Positions 46,503-57,797 of a stretch of DNA of 64,000 nt are shown here, one piece after another; positions within the stretch are counted from its first letter, which is position 1; the number at the start of each line of letters is the position of its first letter. Source of the DNA: Fulvia fulva (Eukaryota; Ascomycota; Dothideomycetes; Mycosphaerellales; Mycosphaerellaceae); the NCBI RefSeq assembly GCF_020509005.1, contig NC_063019.1:4030001-4094000 (forward strand), read 5' to 3'. The notes under the pieces are model-generated. The model was not told where the DNA came from. It was given only the letters and a program-made list of their open reading frames with translations, and searched no databases. The translations under genes were made by a program, and so were the position numbers.

Positions 46503-47059
46503 TATATACGAAGCAGTCATAATTTCTAGCTTTACTACTAAGAGAAATAGATTGTCTAGAGTTGGTAGGAGACTGTTCCTATCAACTAAGAATTACTAGA
46601 AACTAGGAGACTGTATCAAATTTAAGACTAGTCTAATTAAGAGGTAATAATTAAGCTACCCTTACCCTAGTAAAAGATGTACATGTTTATAATAAGTCGA
46701 AGCACATTGACATTGCCTATAACGCTATTAGGAAACTTTAGTAGAGGAGGCTTATTACTATTAAGTACACCCTAACCTCTAAGATAGTTATAGACGGGTT
46801 TATAAAAGTAAAGACTAGTCTATACTTCTAGAGATTTATAATCTAGCTTAACCTATTATAAAAAGGTCTAAGTACTATTAATAGGAAGTGAGCAGACTAT
46901 AATCTCCTATACGAGATAAGTAGGAGTGTTAAGATGTAGTATCTTAAAGGGAGTTAACAATTAGGAAGTGATCTAGTAGCCTAAGGCATCTACGATAACT
47001 TAGCTTATAGGGAGATACCTTCTCTCCCCTTTAGCTTAGATAGACATCTAATATAATCA

Positions 47060-48770
47060 ACATATTAGTTCCTAATATATTGCTATATACTCGTACTATT
47101 AGTTAGTTAAAGATTGATCTCTTACTCTACTCCGCTACTATCTACCCGTACCTATTTAATATTAGCTATAGTTCTCTATTCTAACTCCGTAGGTCTACTA
47201 CTATATTATCGTCCTCGTCGCCCCCGCCCTCGCCCTCGCTATCCTATTACGGGGCCGGCGTCGCTAGCGTAGCTACCGGTAAGGGCGCGCTATCTCCGTA
47301 AGGGCGGAATATCGTCGTATTAAGGCGCGTCTATCCGACGCCCTAAGCCCGAGGGTCGGTAAGCGCTAGTCGGCCCGCTCCGTATATTAAGCGTCTATCG
47401 CTATTTGGCCGCCTCTTCTTACTTCTATATATAACCGGTTAGAAGCCGTCGGCGTCGACTCTTAGACGGTATAGTACTATCGCTATTCCTCCTCTTTCCT
47501 AGCGTATACCTAGGCGCGCTCCTACCGCCTATTCCGCTACCTACCTCTTTACTCTATATCCGCCTATCTACGCCTTATAGTCCCCGCCGTAGTTAGCGTA
47601 CTTACTTATCTTAGGTTAGGGGTATTTACGGGTATTATATACCTTCGCGTAGTAGCCGTAGTAGGTCTCCTACCGACAATACTTTATAGTGTACCCGAAT
47701 CCCTAGTACCGGAAGTACTAGGTTACTATATAGGTATAGTTATACTTTTTAACGTAGTAGTACGAGTAGGCTAGGACTAGTCCCTTCTCTATAGCCTAGA
47801 TCCTCTAACTATTATACTTAAACGCGAGTACGAGCGACGAGTATTTCCGCTCTATTCGTTCCGGCTTCTTTAGCTAGTACGCCCGGGTAATAACGAGGCC
47901 TAGGATAGTAGCCTAGTTATCCTTTACGATAGCCTCTCCTATCGCTACCGGGCTAGTATTAGCTAGGAAGGTATTAACTCGGATACCGTATATAAGAGCC
48001 TAGTATACTAGTACGACCGGCGCTACGCTCTTCGCGTTTAGTACCTCGACCGCCTAGGCTACGCTCTATAGTAGCGTCGGTCTCCCCGCTATAGTTACGA
48101 GCGTATAGCGTACGTCTCTACTCTTTAGCTTCTAGGCTATAATAATGTCTTATTTACTAGCCTAGCGTACCTACTCTACGAGGCGTTAGTACGATAGTAC
48201 CGCTACCCGTTCTCTTTCTTTAGGGTTGTCTATATATATCGTGACCTCGCGCTAAACTAGCCTAACGCGGTACGTTAGTTACTCTACGGCTACTATAGCC
48301 GCTTAGGTATATATCGCCGGCCTAGCTCTTCCTAGCGCCTAGATCTCCCGTAGGAGGTCCGCGTTCGTCACTTCCTTTACTAGCGCTAGCGCCTTCGTCG
48401 CCCGTAGTAGCTCCTAGATCGCTTTAGCTAAGCTCTCGAGGAGGCTACGGATCGCGCGTTCGTAGGGTAGATTAGCGCTCGCGAGAGTAGCTATAATTTC
48501 GTATATAATCGCGGTATATTCTACCGTGTCTATACCGTGTTTTATATACTAGTTCTTCTAATTAGTAGCTTGTAGTTATTATAGTCGTTATATTAGATAG
48601 TCCCCGTATTCCGTTTCTCCCGGGCGCGTCGTCGCTCCGCGCGTCCCCCTTCGTTCGCCGCCCTTCGAGGGCGCTCTTTACTTTAGCGACGCTATCGCCC
48701 CTTCGTTTATTATCGTGTTTTCCTCCTAAAGCCTTAAGTATAGATATAGAGCACGGCAATAGTGCTGAAT
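47060..48770 (-). mobile_element. RIP-mutated LINE ORF1-like remnant
   Basis: The minus strand holds a frame through many stops with segments such as LKSRDVRYTLVTIAGRPTLL and AIGEAIVKDN, a layout I associate with ORF1 of fungal non-LTR elements. It is not the same family as the ORF1 of copies 1 and 3, judging by its GC-rich, charged character. The start (near 48759) encodes a Lys/Arg/Asp-rich stretch of 65 codons that is still open. No ORF2 or ends were located. Confidence 0.4.
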
Positions 48771-48779
48771 CCTGCCTTA

Positions 48780-49400
48780 TATATAGCGCTAGTAAATATA
48801 TTACTAGCCTTTATAGCTAACTAGAATACCTCGGTAGTAACTATAATTTCTTTAGAGTATCGGACGCGTCCTACGGTATAAATAACAATAGGACTAGCTT
48901 AAATAGCTAGGTCTTTATACTGTTCGGTAGACTAGTAGATTATAAGGCATCTAAACAAATTACTATTACTAAGTCCTTAATAGAGGCTAAGCTACTCGGG
49001 CTTTCGTAAGCCGCCTTAGAGCTTATATAGTAGGAACGAGTCTTTACTAAGATATACCTTTAGTTTAATTAGCGTACCTACTTATACTACGACAATACGT
49101 AGACTATCCGCCTTGTTAACTAATAAGGGTAAAAGCTTAATACGAAGCTACGCGACGTTAATATCTACTACTACTAGCTCCGATAGCGAGACTAGCGCGG
49201 AGACATTAAGATCAAGTATCTTAGTACTAACGACATGCCTATAGACGGGCTAACTAAGCTACTTCTACTATAGAAGCACAAGCACTTCGTTAAGCTACTT
49301 AATATAGCTAAGGAAGGCGTAGACCTACGTATCTTAGTACCCTCTATAGCCGTATTAGGAGGTAACGGGCTAATAGACGCCTAAGAAGCCCGTAGTAGCG
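48780..49400 (+). mobile_element. Second copia RNase H remnant
   Basis: The plus strand reads SDASYGINNNRTSL, KASKQITITKS.IEAKLLGLS and NDMPIDGLTKLL..KHKHFVKLLNI, which correspond to the end of a Ty1/copia pol RNase H and its D-x-L-T-K-x-L tail. It differs in sequence from the copia element to its left, so it is a separate element. Confidence 0.6.
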
Positions 49401-50990
49401 GCCTTACCTTATCTCGAAACGAACACCGAACGGCTTTATCTTTATAGACACCTCTCTAGAAGCGCTACTAGGCGTAAAACACGGCTACTAGTAGCTACTA
49501 ATACTATAGACGGTAACGAAGCTAGGGCAAAGTATCTACTATTCACCGGTACGGCCCTAGTACTATTATTAATAGGTGTTTCTTGAACTCCTATTAGCTA
49601 ATAGCGTAAGGGCAAGAAACACCCCTATTACTAGTAGTAGCGTACGCGCGCGCGATAAAAGTAGCGCGTTTAATTAGAACGCGAGAAACGCCTCTAACCT
49701 ACTACTAGTAATAATACTACTACCTTATTACTATATTATCCGCTACTTTCGTACCTTATATATAGTATACACTTGCCTAAAACAAAAAGGTATTACTACC
49801 CTATAGTACTGACCTTTAAAATTATAGAAAGTAAGGCACCCTAAAGGTATCTTTTTAACTTTCTAATACCGTTGCTCCGGTATTACCTATTAGAGCCCTA
49901 TTACACCTTATATAGTATAAGCTCTATTGTAGATAGCCTAGTACATTACGCTACTAACTAGTATCTTATACTCCCTAGGGTAGAGCGAGCTCTCTTACTA
50001 TTCGCCGGAGCGAAATAACTTAGTATAGAGCAATTATTAGACAAATAAATAAGTTAAGCGGACGACAATATATATTCAAGTATACGATAGGACTAATGCT
50101 ACCCCTAGATTAAACTTAGGACCTCTAATATTTGCCGGTAGGTAAGATAATTATATACTTAAGTGAAAGTCCGTATAACGGGACTATTACCTAAGCTATC
50201 TTACCGGTAATAATTATATAATCTATACTTTATTATATAAGTAATAATAGTAGTAGTAAAGTAAGGAATAAGGGAAGGGGTATAAAGCTTACCTTACTTA
50301 CCTTAGCTTACTTTACTTAAAATAGCTAACTTACCCTTACTATAGTAGTAGTAATACCGAGGGCCTAACGTTACTACTATAGATAGGGGGGTAGTTATAA
50401 TAGGGTATACGCGATTATATAGAAATTAGCTTATTTACTCTAGCGCACGAGCTAAGGGGGTGTGTCGTAATCTGAGTGTATATATAGACGACATCCTATT
50501 ATTAAAACTTAAGGCTAGGTACGCTAAGAATTAGGTAACTAATTAGTTACCTATAGCCTCTTTAAGACCAACACTTGTCTATTCTAGATAGACATATATA
50601 ATATATAACCTACTTTTAAAACACCCTATATAAGCCCGTATAATAACTTCCTACACTTCTAACGTAATATGAAGCACTAGTCGTAGAGACGTTAGTCTTA
50701 TAGATGCCCTTCTCTTTTCTACTAGCGCTATAGTATAGCTTATAGAGCTAGTATTCGAGCCTATCTTTGTCCTTAATAGGCCAGCCGTAGTTCTAAGTGA
50801 ATAATAAGTAGTTGCGGTCTTATGAGGTACGGTAATAGGCCTTTAGTCGCGTCTAATCTAGCTAGTTAAGCAAGTCGTGCTTTCTCTTGCCTAGTACCTT
50901 AGATATATCGGCTTTATTACTTACGGCGTCGATCTCGATAGTCGGCGCGAACAGATCTTTAGTATCTAGTGGGGTTGAAAGCAAACTGCT
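49401..50990. other. RIP-mutated, unclassified repeat-derived DNA
   Basis: TA-rich sequence continues without recognisable protein. A local palindrome with arms like AGGTAAGATAATTATATA lies around 50,141-50,225 and may mark a small inverted-repeat element. RIP-like composition fades near 50,990. Confidence 0.4.
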
Positions 50991-51286
50991 AGTTTCAACT
51001 TGCTCCGAGTCTATGTTGTGGTGTAGTGAGGTCGTGAAGTTGATGCTTAGAGGTTGAGATAGACGCGTCGGAATTGAGAAGTCGGGAAAACTGAAGCGAG
51101 AAAGCACGTGACCGTCGGTACGTGATCCGAGTGGCTTAGAGATAGGTCCGTACTTCCTAGAATTCCACCTTCTTAGATCGACATGACCTTGAATATCATT
51201 AACAACACCTTGTAAAACGACACAGACATGCTCACAAGACTTGCAAACGAAGGAGAAAACACCGCTTGATTGTTTGAAAATACTGA

Positions 51287-52242
51287 CTAAGCTATAGGCT
51301 TCCAACTTGCTTGCTTGTGACAAGGCTTGATTGCAAACCTTGGAGAATGACTTGCTTGTTGATCAGATTGCCCATCTCCCCATGACTGACTCGCCAGACA
51401 CACCCAGCAGAACTCATGCCGGCACTTAGAGTACAGCGAATCCCATCGCAGCCCCTGGACTATTGTCGGCAACCTTCCCTCTCCATCGACACATTGCACA
51501 GGCAGTCAAGCAGAGGAATCGCTAGGGATGTACACACCCATCACCCTCCTTCTCAACCCTCCTCTCGCAGCCCGTACACAGCTTCGCTGCTGGAACCCCC
51601 TCATGGCCTTCTCTGTAGCCTGCTCCGCGCGAATATGGGCACCGTCTTCACACGTCTTGCCCCCACCCCCGTGCTCGGGCCCCTTGCACGCCTCGCAGTG
51701 ACGTCGGTGTGCGATCGTCCAGGATAAATTGCAGATGGTGCAATGGCGAAGCTTGCAACCATTGCACTCGAAACCGTCGCTGCCGTGGTGCAGCTGCCCG
51801 GAGCTGCATTGGGGGGTTGAGGCACTAGTGGAAATCCGGCTCGGTGCCTAGCGCATTCTTCGCTGCGAGGTCCAGATACTTTGCGTAGAGCTGTGCGCTC
51901 GCGAACGTTTTGACGTCTTGCTCGGTGAGTGTACCGTCGCAGGATATGCAGCGGATGCGGTCTGGGGAGCTGGACTTCCAGCCAGCCTATACAGAGAATA
52001 AAGTTAGCCAGACTCGAGGAGCATGTGCTGCAATGCCAGTGAATTGTGCACGGTGCTGCAGGAAGGGTTTCACTGCAGCGCAATAACATTGTCTAAGCGA
52101 GGGCTGACATGCCCATCCAGCAGTCCTTGCACGTCACATTTGGGTGTTCGCAGGTGCTGCGTGCTGAAGTTTTTGGCCATCGGTGAGGGGGTGTCTCTCG
52201 ATCGCAGCTTTCGCAATAGCGCGGGTGTTCTGGATCGGCCAT
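51287..52242 (-). pseudogene. RBR-type E3 ubiquitin ligase-like gene, decayed
   Basis: Fragments of all three zinc modules are present in order on the minus strand. RING1 is YCESCDRETPPHRWP..CEHPNVTCKDCW. The IBR is CSSGQ..FECNGCKLRHCTICNLSW..HRRHCEACK. RING2 is KLCTGCERRVEKEGDGC and CRHEFCWVCLA. They fall in different frames. I see a frameshift just after CKDCW, a TAG stop in the sequence DFH-stop-CLNP where the family has Trp, a six-C run whose extra base shifts the frame before CSSGQ, and at least one more shift before CRHEFCW. The TAG is a TpG-to-TpA change on this strand, as RIP makes. One intron-like gap (51988-52086) is plausible. It lies at the very edge of the transposon island. Confidence 0.75.
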
Positions 52243-52415
52243 GTTGCGATGATCCGTCGTAGTGGCGTTGTGTGGAGTGATTGTGCTTGTGCAATGTAGG
52301 CAGACAGAAGAGGTGAAGTCTTGATGGTCGACACAAACTTTGTAGTGAGTGCGGACAGGCGAATCGATGGAGCTGTCGTTTCAAAAATGCTGTCATGTGC
52401 AAACGCCGTCCTGTT

Positions 52416-54186
52416 TCAGCAGCCCAGATACCTCTGCTCTACCCACCTCACCTCGATATCACCTTCCACAATCCGGCACACCACCGCCCGAATCCCCGGG
52501 AAGACACTCATCAACCTCTGCAACCCATTCCTGCCCGCCGAGTACGTCACAAAGACAATGCTGCTCTCCTCCACTCCATGATCCAACAGCACCCTGACCG
52601 CCATCAACGCCGCACCACCACTACTCATCTGCGGGTCCAGCACCAGCACCCGCTTGTGACTCGCCACATCTGGCGCCATCTTGTAGTAATGTAGCTCTGG
52701 CTCCGTCGTGCGAGGGTTCGATTGGATGAGCATGCGTCCAATGCGGCAGTCTGGGATGACCCTCTTCAGTCCCGTCTCAAGACATGACCCACCACGAAGC
52801 ACAACCACTGCACTGACTTCACCATCAAAGGCCAGGCCTTCGTATTTCCTCCCTGGCACAGGTGTCTCTACCTCCCTCTCTTTGTAGCAAAGTCCTGATG
52901 TAAAGGCCTGCTCCACGAGCATTACGACTAAGCGATCGAAGTAGAAGATGAACTCCTCGCGGATCAAGGACGGATCCATCAGCATGGTGTTGATACCTCG
53001 AACTTGATTGGTTTGCTCCATCTCAACGACGTTGTGGGACAGTGGTGCATCTTCGGCGACTTTGCCTAGGCGTTTCAGCTCGATGCGGTGCATTTGGGAC
53101 TTGTGGTCGAGGGTCTTGTGGACGCGATCGCAGACCATTGAGATAGCGACTTTGTTCTCGATGCCGCGAGGGACGATGATGTCTAGTCATGACACTGTCA
53201 GTACATGAACTCGATCGAAGTTGATGAGTGTTTGGGGTATGATTATGCTATTGTGTCAGACAAGATTGAAAGATGGTACTTGTTTGTCGTCAATGGAGTT
53301 CAGGTGAACTATGCTTAAAGGTTTGATCATCACGATAGAGGAGGGTTGAAGATGAAGAGAACTGTGCACGTACCTGCAACGTTCCGCTGTGGCTCGACGA
53401 ATTTGTGGAAGTTTGGCTTCACGAATGAGAACCACTGCTTTATGCAGCCTTCGATGTCTCGGCCACGTTCGCGCACATCACGAAGCACTGGATGAGAATA
53501 TTAGTGAAGCGCCTTCATTCTGGATGGAGATGTACTTACGTCTTCTCGACAAGCAAAGGTCGGCATCGGCTTCAGTGAAGATCTTGAGATCTAGCAAGTC
53601 CATCACCCTCTCATCATGCAGCGCGAAGATGCCTTCCAGCACCAACACATGTGGCGAGTAGATGGTGTTGGTCTTGTCGAGGCGAGCATGCTTCTCGAAT
53701 GAGTAAATCGGGATATCTGCCTTCTTCCTGAGGTTCGAGTCAGTATTCGATCGAGTCAATGCTGTGCTTCGCCACATACCCAGTCTTGATGTCCCTCAAC
53801 TTTTCCACCAGAAAGTCAAAGTCAATCGCTTCTGGTGCATCAAAGTCGTACTCATTCCTGAACGCTTGGCCGCTTTGCTCGGGAGTGAGCGGCTTGTAGA
53901 AGCTGTCCATGCTCAGAATGACAACCCATGGCAGACTCAATTCTCGAATAATAGCCAAAGAAAGCGAAGTCTTGCCAGATCCCGAACTTCCAGCAATACC
54001 AATGATACTGGTGTTCGCCCAAGGCGGCGAGTAGTGGGCTTTGGGCGCTACACTGCTGCCACGGCTGGAGTCGCTGTCAGGTGCATCTCTGCTGTCACTG
54101 ACGCGCTCGCTGAAGCCGGCACTTCGCCCTCCGACGTGTAGTTGGTCGTAAGAGCTTGTGGGGAGCTCGAGTTTGGGAAGGCTCAT
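52416..54186 (-). CDS. urk1: Uridine kinase with C-terminal UPRT-like domain
   Basis: Four exons (53780-54186, 53540-53727, 53374-53487, 52416-53182) with introns of 52, 52 and 191 nt give 491 aa, close to yeast Urk1 (501). Urk1 phosphorylates uridine and cytidine in the pyrimidine salvage pathway. After a Ser-rich N-terminus of about 55 residues comes the P-loop GSSGSGKT (66-73), then SMDSFYK (92-98) and DFDAPEAID (114-122). The second half is a uracil-phosphoribosyltransferase-like domain with VVVLRGG (362-368), a PRPP-loop equivalent DPQMSSGGAA (419-428), and YSAGRNGLQ near the uracil site. The canonical UPRT loop is DPMLATGG, so the activity of this half is doubtful, as in other Urk1-type proteins. 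It is divergently transcribed from gid8. Confidence 0.93.
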
Positions 54187-54754
54187 CGTAGTCGCACGGA
54201 GAGGACGGAGGCCGTGACTTCGATCGTCCACATGATGGGTGGGCGAGGGAAGACGCGTCGTGATGGAGGTGAGGAAGCGAAGTGAGGTCTGGTGAATGCG
54301 ACAGAAAATGAGAAGCGGCTCGAGCTCCGGTGGTGAGAGGAGGAGGCGAAAGGTGTGGTACTGCACGGGTGAATCATGGTTTGTTGGGGCAACATTGGAG
54401 GTGATCGTTCTGCAGGCAGTTCAAGGGACACATTCGCAAAGAGATGTGCCATGAGGCTCTCTAGATGCTTTGTATCATGTAGTGCATACTGTGGCGTCCA
54501 TGGATCTCTGGTCGCGTGATCTTGACCTCCATCGTCGGGGCTTTTTTCGATGTACGCATGCTTGGCACGAGTAGCTCCACCGCAGAGCTTCTCTTGCATT
54601 TGCAGCTTCTTCTGCAGGAACATCTCACCACATCTCACTTCTTCCCCCCACACACACCCCCCCTTCCCGCAGGCTCCCAGCACCTGCCTAATAACACCAG
54701 ACTCGAGCTTGTGCTCGCTATGTCTGGCCACTCGCCTGTTGGCTGGAATCAGAA
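54187..54754. promoter_or_regulatory. Divergent intergenic promoter region, urk1 / gid8
   Basis: These 568 bp separate two divergent genes. A C-rich tract at 54646-54668 lies about 90 bp before the gid8 start, and pyrimidine-rich 5' leaders are common in filamentous fungi. No TATA box is convincing. Confidence 0.45.
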
Positions 54755-56009
54755 ATGGTACGTCCTCCTCGCTATCAGCATGCTATGCCGCCCATGTCCC
54801 AGGACGATGCGCAGCGCCCGCCGTCACTCAGACGCCGCAATGCGATTGTCCCGCCGGCCAAGTCCCGCTCACCAGAACTGACGTCGATGATCCAGAGCGC
54901 CGCCTTCCCACCATCCACGATGCGGCCAGCACACAACTTCGACCGAAAGGTGGAAGACATGAAGCCCAGCAAGAGGTAAGACAACCCATCGTCTCTCCAC
55001 GACACGGCCCACGCCTCACATGATGCTTTTTTACACGAGTTGGGAATCTCTCCTAGATCTAATGCGGAGAACAACATAACTTGATTTCTGATATCAGCGT
55101 GGGCTGTTTCGTCGTGTTCAAATGTGCTGTCGGTGCCCCTTTACTGACACCGCATTCACAGTGATATCAACTGGGTCATCATGGACTACCTCGTCTCCGA
55201 AGGCTACCCTGGCGCCGCTGAAAAGTTCGCCCAGGAGACCAACATCTGCTCGCCCGAGGACGTCGACAGCATCAGAGAGCGCGTCACCATCCGCAACTCG
55301 ATCCATGCTGGCAGGCTGGACGATGCCATACAGATGATCAACGACGTTGATACAGAGGCAAGTCATCCCTACACCTTACACCGTCCGCCTTTTATGATGA
55401 TTTGAGTTTCATGCACCACTCTTAGCCACCCTTCGGGGTGTTGCTGATAAACAACCATACTTCAGTCCTCAGTCTGATCCTGATCGAAGCAACTCACTCT
55501 ATCTCCTCATACACATCTTTGGCGTAAAGCGACTGACAACGTTGCTGCAGATCCTCGACCACAATCGAGCTCTCCACTGGAACTTGCTGCAGCTTCAGCT
55601 CATCGAGATCATTCGACCCATCCTGAAGACATACGGCGGCACGAACCCTCCCTCCAGCGAGTGGGTACCCGTACTCCAGTTCGCAACCGAACAACTCGCA
55701 CCCCAAGCACCAACCCACCAAGACTACCAAACAGCGCTCAACAACACCATGGCCCTGACCATCTTCTCGGAAGACAAGATGCCCGCCGAGACGAAACAGC
55801 TGCTGGACCTCAAGCTGAGGGAAACTGTCGCCAACAGGGTCAACAAAGCTATACTAGAAAGCAGAGGACAGCGATCAGAGGCAAAGATCAGACAGCTTGT
55901 CCGTGCAAGAGCATGGGCAGAAGCACAAGCACGAGAGGCAAAGGTCGACCTGCCGGCCTTCCCTATACCCATTGGCCTGGAGCCTGCCGGCGAGGCCATG
56001 GTCTCGTGA
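54755..56009 (+). CDS. gid8: GID/CTLH complex subunit Gid8 (LisH-CTLH-CRA)
   Basis: Three exons (54755-54975, 55162-55357, 55551-56009) give 291 aa. Gid8 is a scaffold subunit of the GID/CTLH ubiquitin ligase that degrades gluconeogenic enzymes in yeast. The first 70 residues are Pro/Arg-rich. The LisH motif (INWVIMDYLVSEGYPGAAEK) starts at residue 76. CTLH follows with IRERVTIRNSIHAGRLDDAI and, across an intron, ILDHNRALHWNLLQLQ. The CRA part includes LNNTMALTIF. Intron 2 begins GAG|GCAAGT and ends CTGCAG. Only this GC-AG choice keeps the phase, since the neighbouring GT would shift the frame. The start is the ATG at 54755; an upstream ATG at 54721 is in another frame and could be a uORF. 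Confidence 0.88.
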
Positions 56010-56184
56010 GACACGATGTGATGATAATTGTATGCTGGAATTTTAGCGACGGCGCTGGGGTTGTCCTTTTACATGCAATGCAGTCACGACCGGAACGTTC
56101 TAAATGAAATATGTCGTTATGACCTTGATCTTGATCTCCCCATCCTCTCCCAATCTCTCTTCGAACCATGCTGTCTTCTACTTC

Positions 56185-57003
56185 CTAGGTCGCCGCCGAG
56201 CCGAACTGCGCTTCCCATGCCGCTAGCATCTCTGCGCTTGGGTTCTCCACCTGCCGCTTCTTCTGCTCGAGGCCCTTACGTTTCTCGCGGCGAATGGCTT
56301 GCTTCTCCCTCTTTGCCTTGGTCTCCGGGGACATTGGCTGGGGACCTGTCGCTTCGCCTGCTGCTTTCTTGCCGCGCTTGCGAGGCAGTTTGCTTGGCTT
56401 GGGAATTGAAGTTGCACCACTCTGTGCAGGAGCGCTTTGCTTGGGATCAGCTACATCTCCGACCTTTTGCTGCGGATCAACTTGGTCCTCGTCCTCGGCT
56501 TCGCTGTCGACGACTTTCGCCTTGGAGATGGTGGCCTTACGCTTCTTGGCAGAAGACGGAGACGCGTCGCCCTCGCGGACGCTGCTGGCTTTGCGTTTTG
56601 TGCTGGAACGTGGACTGCCATCCTCCTCCTCTCCTCGGCGATTCCCCTTCTTCTCCTGCCCAACCCTCTCATCCTCCGTCCCCCTCTGTGAGTGCGCACA
56701 GACGTGTTTGGTCCAGCAGAATTTGCAGGTTGTGTTGCAGGGTTTGGTCGGGCAGGTGGTGAATTTGGTGAATTGGTTGGGGAGTTTGTGGTCGAGACAG
56801 ATGGGGCATTGTTGCTTGCCGGTGTTGTCGTTGTCGGTGTCGTCGCTGGTGGGGTGTGGGTTGTCGTCGGGGGGTGTTGAAGGTGAGGTTGAGGTTGGTG
56901 GAGACATGGTGTGGAGTTGGTCTATGGTTGGTGGTGTTGGAGCTGAAGAGGTGAGGTTGTCGGTTTGTGGTGGCGGTCGCAACGTTGCGTGTTGCTGATA
57001 CAT
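56185..57003 (-). CDS. Lysine-rich protein with an N-terminal Cys cluster
   Basis: A single frame of 272 aa from the ATG at 57003. The frame stays open upstream to 57084 and another Met lies at 56907, so the start is uncertain. The N-terminal third is Pro/Thr/Ser-rich. It is followed by a putative zinc-binding cluster, CPIC-x14-C-x4-C-x3-C-x2-C with a nearby CAH, similar to but shorter than a RING. The rest is highly charged with several Lys/Arg clusters (KKRK, KLPRKRGKK, KAKREKQAIRREKRK), which would act as nuclear targeting or nucleic-acid contacts, and ends with an amphipathic AEMLAAWEAQFG. I do not recognise the family. A nuclear location is an inference from the basic clusters. Confidence 0.65.
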   Translation of the reverse strand: MYQQHATLRPPPQTDNLTSSAPTPPTIDQLHTMSPPTSTSPSTPPDDNPHPTSDDTDNDNTGKQQCPICLDHKLPNQFTKFTTCPTKPCNTTCKFCWTKHVCAHSQRGTEDERVGQEKKGNRRGEEEDGSPRSSTKRKASSVREGDASPSSAKKRKATISKAKVVDSEAEDEDQVDPQQKVGDVADPKQSAPAQSGATSIPKPSKLPRKRGKKAAGEATGPQPMSPETKAKREKQAIRREKRKGLEQKKRQVENPSAEMLAAWEAQFGSAAT

Positions 57004-57797
57004 CGTAGAAGAGAGATGACTGAAGAAGTCTATAAAGCTGCGAGGGCCTGGAAGGCATGTGCAGATGTGTCGTTGAGGCCACAAAGTGAACGCCGCGAGT
57101 GCCCTTCCGGCTCGTGAATGCTTCGCAGCTCACTCACTGTACCGTCTGTTTGAACCTCACTCGTGGTCGGCACATGCAAATCCCCCTCCGCGACTTCTTG
57201 TCGCGCAGCCCCTATCTCCACCTCAACTCAGATCATCACCTACTTCAAAAGCCGAACATCAAGCTTCCAGACCACGCTCAAGCACCACCATTTGTAAGAA
57301 AGGCAGCCAAAGAAACAACAGCAGAGGCTGAAGCTCAATACCCAGCTCAAAGGAGCATTGAACTGCCCTATTACTGACGGGGGCATATCTTTCGACGTAC
57401 TTGTGATTCGACATCAACCCCTGGGCCGTGTCTCGTCTCCATCAACCACTTCTCCAGCACTGAAACGCACCATCTGATCTCTGACAACGCCAAACCTCAT
57501 CACTTCCGAGAAAGTGCGACGGTCACTAACAACGACGGTCCTTCACTAAAGGTTTCCATTCAGGTAGACAATCACCAGGCGCCAGGTCTCACAGTAGTAT
57601 ACCGGAGGTGAGTCGTATCGTGTCACAGACGGCCAAGGACGCGAGAATCAAGGTGACCAGACCACAAGCCCGCAAGCATACTTGCGTCTCTAGCACGAAA
57701 CGGAACTCGCCTGAAGATCCCAGCTCAGGCACATTTCGTACCTGTATTACGTGGACCAGACATTGACGAAACATCAACCCTCCAAGCACATTCCCAA
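57004..57797. other. Divergent intergenic region, no gene seen
   Basis: About 790 bp between divergently transcribed genes. A GTGAGT at 57,609 might begin a 5'-UTR intron of the right-hand gene. No repeats or RNA genes recognised. Confidence 0.45.

Larger units (their letters stand above)
27060..46950 (+). mobile_element. Ty1/copia retrotransposon remnant split by four later insertions
   Basis: Pieces at about 27060-27806, 32787-34665, 38982-39018, 40885-41530 and 46503-46950 read, in order and on the same strand, as one copia pol: protease (VLLIPKLGVNLVL), GAG-pre-integrase ending RPKRLALISIDIY, integrase-side and linker sequence, RVT_2 reverse transcriptase (KARLVIRGFL, SLYRLK), the YIDNILIT active-site segment, LDITFALGRMSS, and the RNase H end (KQKSIVTSIIEAKYIA, SKHIDIAYN). 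All parts carry RIP-type stops. The interruptions are three LINE copies and one Fot1-type element, each with target duplications. A possible 3' LTR start (TGTTAAGATG) lies near 46927. I cannot find a matching 5' LTR or gag, so the left limit is approximate. Confidence 0.85.
23541..50990. other. RIP-mutated nested transposon island
   Basis: From about 23.54 to 50.99 kb nearly every recognisable transposon protein is broken by TAG/TAA codons standing where the family has Trp or Gln. TpA is very frequent while CpG survives, the pattern of repeat-induced point mutation (CpA to TpA on either strand). No frame of 60 codons exists in 23,455-34,176 or 38,932-48,561. The exception is 34,666-38,981, which is unmutated. 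Direct comparison of the unmutated LINE with its two mutated relatives shows repeated TG-to-TA and CA-to-TA changes, though not every such site has changed. Confidence 0.85.

Noticed and set aside
50862..51323. 153-codon minus-strand frame at the right edge of the island
   Set aside because: It straddles the boundary between RIP-like and ordinary DNA, overlaps the tail of the RBR pseudogene and shows no recognisable fold. The C-terminal KRKHD is too little to support a gene.
56294..56998. 234-codon plus-strand frame
   Set aside because: Antisense of the Lys-rich Cys-cluster gene. Hydrophobic Leu/Ser/Val runs arise from the complement of Lys/Glu codons.
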